Shown: positions 35,395 to 44,068 of the stretch, piece by piece
Layout: the number at the start of each line of letters is the position of its first letter
Numbering within the stretch: position 1 is the stretch's first letter
NCBI RefSeq assembly: GCF_001693485.1
Contig: NZ_MAXC01000023.1
Location: 310,001-374,000, forward strand
Length of the DNA stretch: 64,000 bases
Direction: 5' to 3'
Source: Bradyrhizobium sp. LMTR 3
GTDB lineage: Bacteria > Pseudomonadota > Alphaproteobacteria > Rhizobiales > Xanthobacteraceae
The notes under the pieces: generated by a model
Database searches by the model: none
Told to the model about the DNA's origin: nothing
What the model saw: only the letters and a program-made list of their open reading frames with translations
Translations under genes and position numbers: made by a program

Positions 35395-36744
35395 ATGGGA
35401 GCCGGCAAGAGCCGCGTGCTGCACCGAAGCCTGCGTGAAACGCCGCCCAAGGCCATCGGTGGCGATGGTGTCTGGCTGATCGCCGAGGACGGCAGGCGGA
35501 TTCTGGACGCTTCCGGCGGCGCGGCCGTCTCCTGCCTCGGCCACCAGCACCCCCGCGTGCTCGAGGCCATGACACGGCAGGCATCGAAGCTGGCCTTTGC
35601 CCATACCGGGTTCTTCTCGTCGGAGCCCGCCGAAGCGCTGGCTGAGGCGCTCGTTGGCGACGAGCCCGGCGGTCTGGCCTACGCCTATCTCGTCAGTGGC
35701 GGGTCGGAAGCGATCGAGGCCAGCATCAAGTTGGCGCGGCAATATTTTGTCGAAACCGGCCAGCCGCAACGCCAGCGCTTCATCGCGCGCCGCCAGAGCT
35801 ATCACGGCAATACGCTGGGCGCGCTCGCCGCCGGCGGCAACGCCTGGCGGCGCGAGCCCTACGCGCCGCTATTGTCGTCGGCCTTCAGCCACGTGACGCC
35901 GGCGTTCGCCTATCACGAAAAACGCGACAGCGAATCCGAGACGGATTTCGTGGCGCGACTGGCGGCCGAGCTCGAAGCCGAATTCCAGCGCCTTGGTCCG
36001 GATACGGTGGCGGCATTCATCGCCGAGCCGGTGGTGGGCGCTACCGCCGGATGCGTGCCGGCGCCGGAAGGATATTTCCGCGCCGTCCGCGAGATCTGCG
36101 ACCGGCATGGCGCGCTCTTGATCCTGGACGAGGTGATGTGCGGCATGGGCCGCACCGGCACGCGCCACGCCTGGGAGCAGGAGGGCATCGCGCCCGATAT
36201 CCAGACGATCGCCAAGGGGCTTGGCGGCGGCTATCAACCGATCGGTGCCATGCTCGCCGGCGGGCGCATCGTCGATACGATCCGGGATGGCTCGGGCGCA
36301 TTCCTGCACGGCCACACCTATCTGGCGCATCCGATGGCCTGCGCAGCGGCGCTCGAGGTGCAGCGGGTGATCGATGACGAGCAACTGCTCGACAGGGTCA
36401 AGGATCTCGGCCGTCAGCTCGAACGGCGCCTGACCGAGCGTTTCGGCAATCACCGCCACGTCGGCGATATCAGGGGGCGGGGCCTGCTCCAGGCCATCGA
36501 GCTCGTCGCCGATCGCGCCAGCCGCGCGCCGTTCGATCCCGCGCTCAAGCTCCACCAGCGGATCAAGGCCGCCGCGTTCGAAGGCGGCCTCGCCTGTTAT
36601 CCCTCTGGTGGAACGGTGGATGGCCGCAGCGGCGACCACGTTCTGCTGGCGCCACCCTATATCGCGACGTCAGACGATATCGACATGATCGTCGAACGGT
36701 TGGGTCACGCCGTCGACTTGGCCTTGAAGAGTGTTGGTCATTAG
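35395..36744 (+). CDS. Class-III pyridoxal-phosphate aminotransferase
   Basis: 449 aa from the ATG at 35395, with GGAG and AAAGG upstream; a TTG at 35386 overlapping the regulator stop is the alternative. Fold-type I features: substrate/PLP segment YLVSGGSEAIEASIKLARQY, LLILDEVMCGMGRTGTRH (PLP-ring Asp) and IQTIAKGLGGGYQPIGAM (Schiff-base Lys). The family transfers omega- or alpha-amino groups. The neighbourhood makes it the catabolic enzyme for the imported compound, but the substrate is not identifiable. Confidence 0.92.
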   Translation: MGAGKSRVLHRSLRETPPKAIGGDGVWLIAEDGRRILDASGGAAVSCLGHQHPRVLEAMTRQASKLAFAHTGFFSSEPAEALAEALVGDEPGGLAYAYLVSGGSEAIEASIKLARQYFVETGQPQRQRFIARRQSYHGNTLGALAAGGNAWRREPYAPLLSSAFSHVTPAFAYHEKRDSESETDFVARLAAELEAEFQRLGPDTVAAFIAEPVVGATAGCVPAPEGYFRAVREICDRHGALLILDEVMCGMGRTGTRHAWEQEGIAPDIQTIAKGLGGGYQPIGAMLAGGRIVDTIRDGSGAFLHGHTYLAHPMACAAALEVQRVIDDEQLLDRVKDLGRQLERRLTERFGNHRHVGDIRGRGLLQAIELVADRASRAPFDPALKLHQRIKAAAFEGGLACYPSGGTVDGRSGDHVLLAPPYIATSDDIDMIVERLGHAVDLALKSVGH

Positions 36745-36754
36745 GAGGAGCCGA

Positions 36755-37765
36755 ATGAAGAGAATCATCATCGCTACAGGCTTGCTCGCCGCGTCGGGCT
36801 TGATGGCGCAAGCCGCAACGCTCGATACGGTCAAACAGCGCGGCACGCTGGTGTGCGGCGTCAGCATCGGCTTCGCCGGGTTTTCCACTCCGGACTCGCA
36901 GGGCAATTATAAGGGGCTCGACGTCGACTATTGCCGCGCCTTGGCCGCCGGGGTGCTCGGCGACGCCAGCAAGGTGCGCTATGTCGCGCTCACGGCGCAG
37001 AACCGCTTCACGGCTTTGCAGTCGGGCGAGATCGACGTGCTCTACCGCAACTCGACCCAAACCTATCTGCGCGGCGCGACGCTGGGGCTGCGGCAGGGCC
37101 CGGTCAATTTCTACGACGGCCAGGGTTTTGTCGTAAGGGCCGACGCCGGCGTAAAGGACCTCAAGAACCTCAATGGTGCCACCGTCTGCGTCGCGCAGGG
37201 CACGACCCATGAAGTGACGCTCGGCGACTACGGCCGCGCCAACGGCATCGAATGGAAACCGCTGGTGTTCGACCGCACCGATACCATGTACCAGACATTC
37301 TTCGGTGGGCGCTGCGATGCCATGACCCAGGACGCTTCCGCGCTCGCCGGCGCGATCACCACCGCGGCTTCCAATCCGGCCGACTACACCGTGCTGCCGC
37401 AGACCATCAGCAAGGAGCCGCTCGGGCCGTTCACCCGCAACGGTGACGACGTGTGGACGGACATCATTGCCTGGCTGCACTATGGCCTGATCGAGGCGGA
37501 AGAGCTTGGTGTCACCGCAGCCAACGCCGAACAAATGGCAAAATCCAATGTGCCGGCCGTCCAGCGGCTGCTCGGTACCTCGGGCGAGCTCGGCTCGCGG
37601 CTCGGGCTCGACAACAAATGGATGCTGCAGGCCATCAAGGCGGGCGGCAATTACGGTGAGATCTTTGAGCGCAATGTCGGCAAGGCGAGCCCGTTAAAAC
37701 TCGATCGCGGCCTCAACGCGACCTGGGCCAAGGGCGGCCTGATGTACGCTCTGCCGATCAAGTAG
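36755..37765 (+). CDS. Amino-acid ABC transporter substrate-binding protein, AapJ/BztA-like
   Basis: 336 aa from the ATG at 36755, preceded by TTAGGAGGAG, an excellent ribosome-binding site. Signal peptide ends near GLMAQAA. The mature part shows the AapJ/BztA signature: VKQRGTLVCGVSIGFAGFST, YKGLDVDYCRALAAGVLGD, GPFTRNGDDVWTDIIAWLHY. It delivers ligand to the divergently encoded AapQ/AapM-like permeases. Separated from the permeases by regulator and aminotransferase genes. Confidence 0.93.
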   Translation: MKRIIIATGLLAASGLMAQAATLDTVKQRGTLVCGVSIGFAGFSTPDSQGNYKGLDVDYCRALAAGVLGDASKVRYVALTAQNRFTALQSGEIDVLYRNSTQTYLRGATLGLRQGPVNFYDGQGFVVRADAGVKDLKNLNGATVCVAQGTTHEVTLGDYGRANGIEWKPLVFDRTDTMYQTFFGGRCDAMTQDASALAGAITTAASNPADYTVLPQTISKEPLGPFTRNGDDVWTDIIAWLHYGLIEAEELGVTAANAEQMAKSNVPAVQRLLGTSGELGSRLGLDNKWMLQAIKAGGNYGEIFERNVGKASPLKLDRGLNATWAKGGLMYALPIK

Positions 37766-37770
37766 TGAGC

Positions 37771-37858
37771 ATAGCGTTTTCGAGCGAAAGCCTGCCCCGG
37801 ACTTGATCCGGGGTGGATACCGGTTCGCGTGAAGAAAGCGCGTCAAACAAAAAACTAT
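37771..37858 (+). repeat. Interspersed repeat family A, copy 3, with a nested palindrome
   Basis: Keeps the left half of the family (AGCGTTTTCGAGCGAA, ACCGGTTCGCGTGAAGAAAG, CGCGTCAAACAA) but lacks the GGTTCTGATT palindrome. A 24-bp segment (37789-37812) is inserted between GCGAA and GTGGA and forms CCCCGGA-CTTGA-TCCGGGG together with the next G. It lies 5 bp after the binding-protein stop. Confidence 0.85.
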
Positions 37859-37906
37859 CGCGGCGCGGCGGGTTGACACAAGTCGCGCCGCAGCCAGACT
37901 GACCCT

Positions 37907-38548
37907 ATGCGCATTACCCTGATCCACGCCCTGAAGCATTCGATTGTGCCGATCGAAGCCTCCTTCGCCAGGCTTTGGCCGGCCGCCCGCCTGATGAATC
38001 TACTCGACGACAGCCTGTCGGCCGATCTGGCGCGTGACGGCGGGCTCACCGACGCGATGACCGAGCGTTTCCTCGGGCTTGGACGCTACGCCGTCGGCAC
38101 CGGATCGGATGCGATCCTGTTCACCTGCTCGGCGTTCGGCCCTTGCATCGAAGCCGTCGCACGAGCCCACGCTCCGATGCCGGTGCTCAAGCCCAATGAA
38201 GCGATGATCGAGCAGGCGGTCGCGCGCGGCCGCAGGATCGGACTGTTGTCGACGTTTCCGCCGACGCTGGCCTCGATGCCGCCGGAGTTTCCGTCGCGGG
38301 TCGAGCTGGTGCCGAAACTGGCGGAAGGCGCGTTAGCCGCGCTCGATCGCGGCGATCGCGCGACCCATGACCACCTGGTGGTGGAAGCAGCGAGGAGCTT
38401 GCGCGACTGCGACCTGATCGCGCTCGCCCAGTACAGCCTGGCGCCGGCGGCCGACGCGGTCGCCGAGGCGACGGGACGGCCGGTGCTGACCACGCCCGAC
38501 AGCGCGGTGCAGAAGCTGATGAAGATGCTCGGTGTCGAAGGCGCCTAG
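37907..38548 (+). CDS. Aspartate/glutamate racemase superfamily protein
   Basis: 213 aa. First catalytic Cys in ILFTCSAFGPCIEAVAR. At the position of the second Cys the sequence reads LIALAQYSLAPAADAV, so a two-base racemisation mechanism is doubtful. Relatives include hydantoin racemase and arylmalonate decarboxylase, of which some also work with one Cys. It ends the rightward RpiR-aminotransferase-binding-protein unit, after repeat A copy 3. A role in converting D- to L-amino acids before transamination is a reasonable guess. Confidence 0.85.
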   Translation: MRITLIHALKHSIVPIEASFARLWPAARLMNLLDDSLSADLARDGGLTDAMTERFLGLGRYAVGTGSDAILFTCSAFGPCIEAVARAHAPMPVLKPNEAMIEQAVARGRRIGLLSTFPPTLASMPPEFPSRVELVPKLAEGALAALDRGDRATHDHLVVEAARSLRDCDLIALAQYSLAPAADAVAEATGRPVLTTPDSAVQKLMKMLGVEGA

Positions 38549-38595
38549 GCTTGTTTCCTCGTTTGGCGTCTTTTTCGGCTAGGCTTGCTCAACGT

Positions 38596-39741
38596 TCATC
38601 TCTTGCCGTGGCCAGCGGCAAATGCCGCTCCAACCGCGGCAACAAGCAGAGCAGCTCCTCCCCAAGAGAGCGCATCCGGGCCGAACCAAATGATCAGGCC
38701 GCCACCGAAGGCGCTGCCGAACATTTGCCCGAGATACGTGGCGGACAGATTCAATGCTGCGGAGGCTGAAGCCATTTCCGGCGACAGGAGCACCAGCCGT
38801 GCCTGCTGAGACGGATGAATAGCGAAGCCGCCAAGCCCCCAGATCGAGATCGCCAGCATCGTAGTCACCAGCGAGCCGTAGGCCATGGGCCACATGGCAA
38901 ATGCTGCAATCATAAGGACAAGGCAAGCGTCAACCACACGTCCGGCGCCGATGCGATCAATCACGCGGCTCGCGAAGTAATTGCCAGCAAGCCCCGCTAC
39001 CCCGAACCAGCCGAACAGAAGGCCAATTCCCCCCGCATCGATGCCCAGGCTGTCCCTGAGGACGGGAGCCAGGTAGGTATAGAGTGTAAATTGACCGGCA
39101 CACTGGAGAGCCGTGGTCAGCAACAACCATAGAATGACTGCATTGCCCGCCAAAGACCGCCATGCGTTCCAGTCTACCGGCGCATTCGGCAGTCTGGTTG
39201 AAACCGTGAGTGCGACCCACACCGCGCTCGCGAACGACATTGCGCCGACAAGGCCGAGCGTTACGCGCCAGCCAAGGACCGCTCCGAGCGCGTTTCCTGC
39301 AGGTATCCCGATCACGATCGAGAGCGTGAACCCGAGAAACATCGTGGCGACGGCTCTGCCGCTCTGTCCGGGCGGAGCTGCAAGACCGGCGGCAGCGATC
39401 GAGTGTGGAGTGACGACCGCGGCGGCAAGGCCTGCAAATATGCGCGCCGCTGCAAGCGTGCTGTAGGTCGGCGCCACCGCCGCGGCAAACTGCAGGACTC
39501 CAAACAGGACAAGTCCCGCAGCAATCAAGTCTCGCCGTCCAAATCGCCTCGTGAGAGATATAAGCAGCGGCGCCCCGACCGCGAGCGAAAGTGAATAGGC
39601 GGACATCAACTGTCCCGCGCCTGCGACTGACGTCCCAAGCTCCCGCGCGATCTCGTTGAGCAGACCGGTCACCGCGAAAGCGCCGACCCCCACAACGAAG
39701 TAGCCGAATGCAAGAGCTGCCGTGGATTGGGTTCTGTGCAC
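38596..39741 (-). CDS. Major facilitator superfamily transporter (DHA1 type)
   Basis: 381 aa, 12 predicted membrane segments. It begins ALAFGYFVVGVGAFAVTGLL, carries LTRRFGRRDLIAAGLVLFG (the loop 2-3 motif A region), and ends in VAAVGAAFAAGHGKR. Closest in style to AraJ/YdhP-type sugar or drug exporters. It lies downstream of a small leftward group headed by a decayed VOC gene and divergent from an AraC regulator, which may control it. Substrate unknown. Confidence 0.9.
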   Translation of the reverse strand: MHRTQSTAALAFGYFVVGVGAFAVTGLLNEIARELGTSVAGAGQLMSAYSLSLAVGAPLLISLTRRFGRRDLIAAGLVLFGVLQFAAAVAPTYSTLAAARIFAGLAAAVVTPHSIAAAGLAAPPGQSGRAVATMFLGFTLSIVIGIPAGNALGAVLGWRVTLGLVGAMSFASAVWVALTVSTRLPNAPVDWNAWRSLAGNAVILWLLLTTALQCAGQFTLYTYLAPVLRDSLGIDAGGIGLLFGWFGVAGLAGNYFASRVIDRIGAGRVVDACLVLMIAAFAMWPMAYGSLVTTMLAISIWGLGGFAIHPSQQARLVLLSPEMASASAALNLSATYLGQMFGSAFGGGLIIWFGPDALSWGGAALLVAAVGAAFAAGHGKR

Positions 39742-39807
39742 ACGACCTCACGTAAGCTTCGGATGCGGTCGGCTGATGATTTGGTCGCTGGACACGCCCG
39801 CAGCCGC

Positions 39808-40380
39808 TCACATGCGGCGCGCACGAATATCGACTTCCTTCCGCCAGGTTTCGTTGTCCAAGCTCCGCTCCGCCGTCCAATGAAAAGACGCCGGTTCAAT
39901 TTCGGCAAATGTCCAGCGCATCGAGCCGCCTCGTGGATCCGGACCGTCCTGCACGATATCTCGTCCTCGCGCGCGGCCGGTCTGTTGCGTGAAAACATCG
40001 GTCGCAGGGTCATTCCAGAGAATGCGCCAAGCATCGAGATTCGGATCGTAGATGCGCAGCGTCGTTCCGTACCAATTTCCTGCACCGGGGAGCTGTTCAA
40101 TACCCGGACGCCGTTGGTTGAGGCGCGGGATCATCCAAACGTCCTGTATGGCGCGGCCTTGCAGTATCCAGCCGGCGTGAATCTCGCCGCGACCGGCGTA
40201 GCTGGACCCGTCCTCAAGTATGGTGGTGACGTCCATCTCCCACTGACCGACGAGCCACGAGTACAGTTCTAGCTTGGCCCTGCGCTCTGGATCCGGGCCA
40301 TCGGCGTGGAGCACGCGAGGAAATGATGTGGTAAGCGAGCTTGGCGCTTGAGCATTTGTGGTATGCGCAGATGTCATCAT
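39808..40380 (-). CDS. DUF1579-like / lipocalin-like protein, function unknown
   Basis: 190 aa without signal peptide. The core LELYSWLVGQWEMDVTTILE, then AGRGEIHAGWILQGRAIQDV and RIYDPNLDAWRILWNDPATD, resembles DUF1579/calycin-type beta-barrels that enclose small ligands. The resemblance is by pattern only. It starts 15 bp after the remains of a VOC gene and precedes the MFS gene on the same strand. Confidence 0.75.
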   Translation of the reverse strand: MMTSAHTTNAQAPSSLTTSFPRVLHADGPDPERRAKLELYSWLVGQWEMDVTTILEDGSSYAGRGEIHAGWILQGRAIQDVWMIPRLNQRRPGIEQLPGAGNWYGTTLRIYDPNLDAWRILWNDPATDVFTQQTGRARGRDIVQDGPDPRGGSMRWTFAEIEPASFHWTAERSLDNETWRKEVDIRARRM

Positions 40381-40394
40381 AGGCTCCTCTGACT

Positions 40395-40620
40395 CTAACG
40401 ATCGGCCTCGCAGTGGGCCTCGATCCGATATCCGTCGGGATCAATCACGAAGCTCGCCGCATGGAACTTGCTCACTGTCACGGTCCGGTGCGGCGAAACT
40501 GAAGTGCATGCCTGGGGTGGATCCGGATCGCCCCTGAAGATGTGGCGCGGCGCCGGCTTTCGCTTGGGAAAAATTGCTAAATCTGGTCTGGCTGGCCGGA
40601 ACAGCCCGTTGCCCGCTCTG
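40395..40620 (-). pseudogene. Decayed VOC/glyoxalase-family gene
   Basis: The last 23 codons before the TAG read FHAASFVIDPDGYRIEAHC and a short tail, the usual C-terminus of this VOC type. Just upstream, in another frame, is GMHFSFAAPDRDSE, which normally precedes the same FHAA by only a few residues. Between FHAA and FVIDPDG about 25 residues usually found in the family (the NGAPGLRPHYH region) are missing, so a frameshift and an internal deletion are both indicated. The N-terminal half is not recognisable. No intact frame spans the region. Confidence 0.55.
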
Positions 40621-40657
40621 TTGGAGAACCTGAGACCGAATTGTTCGTTCTGGCGTT

Positions 40658-41476
40658 ATGGCACTCAAGATTCAGGTATTGGCGTCTGGCCCGGGTTGGA
40701 GCGTGCGTGACGTGCTTTGCGACTACGGGCCGCACGACCACTCTTTCGTCGAGCAGCATGCCGAAACGGCAATCTCGCCAGTGGCGCAGGGAAGCTTTCA
40801 GTACCGGACGCAGGCTGGAGCCGCGACGCTCGTGCCAGGATCGCTTCTGCTCGGCAACGCCGGCAGCTACTTCGAGTGCGGACATGAGCATGCGCAGGGC
40901 GACCGGTGTCTCGCGTTTCATTTCGCACCGGCATTCTTCGAGAGCATTGCCGCAGGCGTGCCCGGCGCGCGCAGGACTACATTCGTCCATGCGGCCTTGC
41001 CTCCGACAAACGAACTCGTTGGTCTACTCGCCGATGCTGAAGTCGCCCGCGATCAGCGCGACGGAGCAGCTCTCGAGGAAATCGCGACCCGACTTGCCGG
41101 CGCCGTTCTGATGATGACGGCCGACAAAGGCGCGGCTGTCCGGACTCCAAGCGCGCACGATGAGCGGCGGATCACCCGGGTCGTCCGTCATATCGATGCA
41201 CAACCAGATGGAAGGTTACGGCTCAACGCGCTTGCCCGCGACGCTGCAATGAGCCCCTATCATTTTCTGCGCACGTTCCGGCAAGTGACCGGAATGACGC
41301 CGCATCAGTACATCCTGCATATGCGGCTCCACCGCGCTGCAAGGCAGCTCCGCGAGAGCTCGGATCCGATTTCCAGGATCGCTTTCACGGCCGGCTTCCA
41401 GGATCTCGCCACTTTTAACCGGCGATTCCGTCGACTGATCGGCACAACGCCGAGGACCTACCGCGCGGTCAGTTAG
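40658..41476 (+). CDS. AraC family transcriptional regulator
   Basis: 272 aa. The N-terminal cupin-like sensing half (SVRDVLCDYGPHDHSFVEQH) is followed by two helix-turn-helix units: LNALARDAAMSPYHFLRTFR and the conserved second unit DPISRIAFTAGFQDLATFNR with RRFRRLIGTTPRTYR. It is divergent from the leftward VOC remnant / DUF1579-like / MFS group, its most likely target. The inducer is unknown. Confidence 0.92.
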   Translation: MALKIQVLASGPGWSVRDVLCDYGPHDHSFVEQHAETAISPVAQGSFQYRTQAGAATLVPGSLLLGNAGSYFECGHEHAQGDRCLAFHFAPAFFESIAAGVPGARRTTFVHAALPPTNELVGLLADAEVARDQRDGAALEEIATRLAGAVLMMTADKGAAVRTPSAHDERRITRVVRHIDAQPDGRLRLNALARDAAMSPYHFLRTFRQVTGMTPHQYILHMRLHRAARQLRESSDPISRIAFTAGFQDLATFNRRFRRLIGTTPRTYRAVS

Positions 41477-41585
41477 ATATCTCACGGCGGGTAGCGCGAA
41501 TAGAGAGCAGGCCCTTGCTGCCAAAGTCGCCATGTGACTGCTGCGACAAGCCGCATCGGAAAGCGATGCTTGGTGCCAATCGCGG

Positions 41586-41897
41586 CTAGGCGTTTTTCTT
41601 CTTAGGAGCCTTTTTCGTCGCCTTCGCCGCCGCCGCTTCCTCGGTCGCGTTCCTGATCGCCCGCGCGTAACTATCGGCGGTATTTTGCGCAGAGTTTTGC
41701 AGCCGCTTGGCGGCGGCCGTACCGAGCTCCATCGTGCTCCTGGCGATCAGCCGGAATTGGTCCCGCGTCTCCTTGTCCTTTGCCTTGGCCGCGCGGGCCA
41801 TGATCTGATCGCGCCGTTTCTTCACGGCTGCCATCAGGCTCTTGTTCTGCGCTTTTGCGATTTGCCGGATGACGACGTCGAGATCGGCTTCAGCCAT
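41586..41897 (-). CDS. Small basic hypothetical protein with Lys/Ala-rich tail
   Basis: 103 aa, predicted almost entirely alpha-helical: it starts with LDVVIRQIAKAQNKSLMAAV and continues with RSTMELGTAAAKRLQNSAQN, with a C-terminal run of Ala and Lys (TKKAPKKKNA). The composition is reminiscent of phasins and histone-like tails, but no family can be named. Single gene between AraC and the chemoreceptor. Confidence 0.6.
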   Translation of the reverse strand: MAEADLDVVIRQIAKAQNKSLMAAVKKRRDQIMARAAKAKDKETRDQFRLIARSTMELGTAAAKRLQNSAQNTADSYARAIRNATEEAAAAKATKKAPKKKNA

Positions 41898-42094
41898 TAT
41901 GAGTCACTCTTGCCGCACCATGCCCCCGGTCAGGGTGCGCTGATACACTGGCGCATTACGGTTGATGAAGGAACAGGCGGCATTGTGTCGCCCTGGCGTG
42001 ACGATTTCAAGCCCGATTTGGCAGCGGCGCGGCGTGACGGCTCAACCTTGGAGCTGACGCGCAAAGCCGGACGTCATGTCGGAAGGATCCGCTG

Positions 42095-42109
42095 CTAACC
42101 GTCGGTTAA
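42095..42109 (-). promoter_or_regulatory. CtrA-like site upstream of the chemoreceptor gene
   Basis: On the minus strand TTAA-CCGACGG-TTAG, one base from TTAA-N7-TTAA, ending 44 bp before the chemoreceptor ATG. CtrA controls many motility and chemotaxis genes in alphaproteobacteria. Confidence 0.45.
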
Positions 42110-42153
42110 CGTTGTATTGCTACGCATTCGCAACCGACAGGAAAGGCAAGCGG

Positions 42154-43851
42154 ATGCGTAACCTCACCGTCTATCAGCGCTTTGCGATGGTCATTGCGGC
42201 GCTGACGATCGTGCTGCTGGCCGTCTCCGCCTTGCAGATCCTGGTGCTGCGCGATGCGGTCCTGGCCGAGCGGCGCACCACGGTCCGCAATCTTGTCGAG
42301 GCCGCGACGAGGATCCTCGCTCAATACGAGGTTGAGGCCAAGGCCGGCAAGATCGAGCCTGACCGGGCGCGTCAGATGGCCTTTGCTTCGATCGGCGCCA
42401 TGCGCTGGGGCGAACACGCCGACTATATCGGCGTGTACGGCACGGGAAGCGCCGATGCCGGCGTCACCTATGTGCACGTCAATCCGAAATACATCAACGT
42501 CAACCGCTGGGAGTTCAAGGACAAGAGCGGCAAGCTGCTGATCCAGGACATCGTGCGGGCCGCGCGCGCCGGCGGCGGCTTTGTCGAGTATCTGGCGCCC
42601 CGCTCCGCCGGCGGCGCCGAACTTCGCAAGCTCGCCTATGTCGGGGCGTTTGGCACAGGCGACAAGCCTCTCGCGATCCAGGCCGGCGTTTATGTCGACG
42701 ACATCGACGCCGTGGTCTTCGGTCGCATGATCTGGGCCGGGATCGCCGGGCTGGCCGGGCTGGCAATCGCGGCTTTCTCGGCATTCTGGCTCGGCCGCGG
42801 CATGGTCGTTCCGCTCAACAGAACCTGCTCGGCGATGGACGAACTGGTCAAGGGCAACCTTGCTGCCGAGATCCCGTTCGTCGACCGGACCAACGAGATC
42901 GGCCGGATTGCGCGAAGCCTCCAGGTCTTCAAGGATCATCTGGTCGAAACGACGCGGCTGCGCACCGAACAGGAAGCGATGAAGACGCGTTCCGCCGAGG
43001 AGCGGCAGGCGGTTCTGTCCCGCATCGCCGACGAGTTCGAGCGCAGCATAGGCGGGGTGATCCGGGGCACCGCAACGGCCGCCGACGAGTTGCAGAATTC
43101 CGCTTCGTCGATGTCCACGATCGCGGTGGGAACGACGGATCAGAGCGCGAAGGTCGCGGCTGCCGCCGAGCAGACGGCGTCGAATGTCCAGACCGTCGCG
43201 GCGTCGGCGGAGGAATTGTCGTCCTCGATCCAGGAGATCGCGCGGCAGGTCACCCAATCTTCATCAATTGCCCAGAATGCGGTCGGGCAGGCCAACCGAA
43301 CCGAGGCCATGGTCGGCCGCCTGGTCGAGGCCTCGCAGAAGATCGGCGAGGTCATGGCGCTGATCCAGACCATCGCAGGACAGACGAATTTGCTGGCCTT
43401 GAACGCGACCATCGAAGCTGCGCGGGCCGGCGAGGCCGGCAGAGGCTTCGCCGTCGTCGCCAACGAGGTGAAGGCGCTGTCGTCGCAGACCGCCAAGGCT
43501 ACCGACGAAATCACCAGCCAGATCCAGGAAATCCGCGATGCGACCGGCTCGACGGTCAACGCAATCCGTGAGATCGGCACGACGATCGGGCAGATGAACG
43601 AGATCGCAGGCTCCATTGCGGCCGCCGTCGAGGAGCAGGGCGCTGCGACCAACGAGATCGCCCGCAGCGTGCAGCAGGCTGCGCAAGGTGCTCAAGAGGT
43701 GATGCAGAATATCACGGGCGTGCGCGAAGCTTCGAGCAAGGTCGACGCTGCCGCGAGCCTCGTGCTCAATGCCGCCGCTCAACTGACATCGCAATCCGAG
43801 CAGCTCGAGACTGAAACCGGAAGATTCCTCGGCAACATCCGCGCGGCGTGA
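42154..43851 (+). CDS. Methyl-accepting chemotaxis protein with sCache-type sensor
   Basis: 565 aa from the ATG at 42154, with GGAAAGG upstream; a start 26 codons earlier gives an unlikely N-terminus. Transmembrane helix 1 is FAMVIAALTIVLLAVSALQI. The periplasmic sCache_2-like domain includes ADYIGVYGTGSADAGVTYVH and is followed by helix 2 (GIAGLAGLAIAAFSAFW). HAMP, then a coiled-coil signalling domain with the hairpin tip EAARAGEAGRGFAVVANEVK. The long Ala/Gln/Glu helices carry likely methylation sites. No che genes adjoin it. Confidence 0.94.
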   Translation: MRNLTVYQRFAMVIAALTIVLLAVSALQILVLRDAVLAERRTTVRNLVEAATRILAQYEVEAKAGKIEPDRARQMAFASIGAMRWGEHADYIGVYGTGSADAGVTYVHVNPKYINVNRWEFKDKSGKLLIQDIVRAARAGGGFVEYLAPRSAGGAELRKLAYVGAFGTGDKPLAIQAGVYVDDIDAVVFGRMIWAGIAGLAGLAIAAFSAFWLGRGMVVPLNRTCSAMDELVKGNLAAEIPFVDRTNEIGRIARSLQVFKDHLVETTRLRTEQEAMKTRSAEERQAVLSRIADEFERSIGGVIRGTATAADELQNSASSMSTIAVGTTDQSAKVAAAAEQTASNVQTVAASAEELSSSIQEIARQVTQSSSIAQNAVGQANRTEAMVGRLVEASQKIGEVMALIQTIAGQTNLLALNATIEAARAGEAGRGFAVVANEVKALSSQTAKATDEITSQIQEIRDATGSTVNAIREIGTTIGQMNEIAGSIAAAVEEQGAATNEIARSVQQAAQGAQEVMQNITGVREASSKVDAAASLVLNAAAQLTSQSEQLETETGRFLGNIRAA

Positions 43852-44068
43852 CGTCCGGGGTAGGCTTCCCACGAAGGGCGGAGGGTCTGGGTGTGCCGAA
43901 CCGTCGTGAAGCAACCCACCTTGCTTTGACGTTTTCTCGGTGAGTTGAATTTACCGGATATGGACGCCATTGCTTCGCAGCGTGATGTGACAATTGCGTC
44001 CGATCTTCGCCACGGCGCGATGAAGCGTATATCCATGCGCATTCTTCGACGAGATACGGCAGTCGCCA

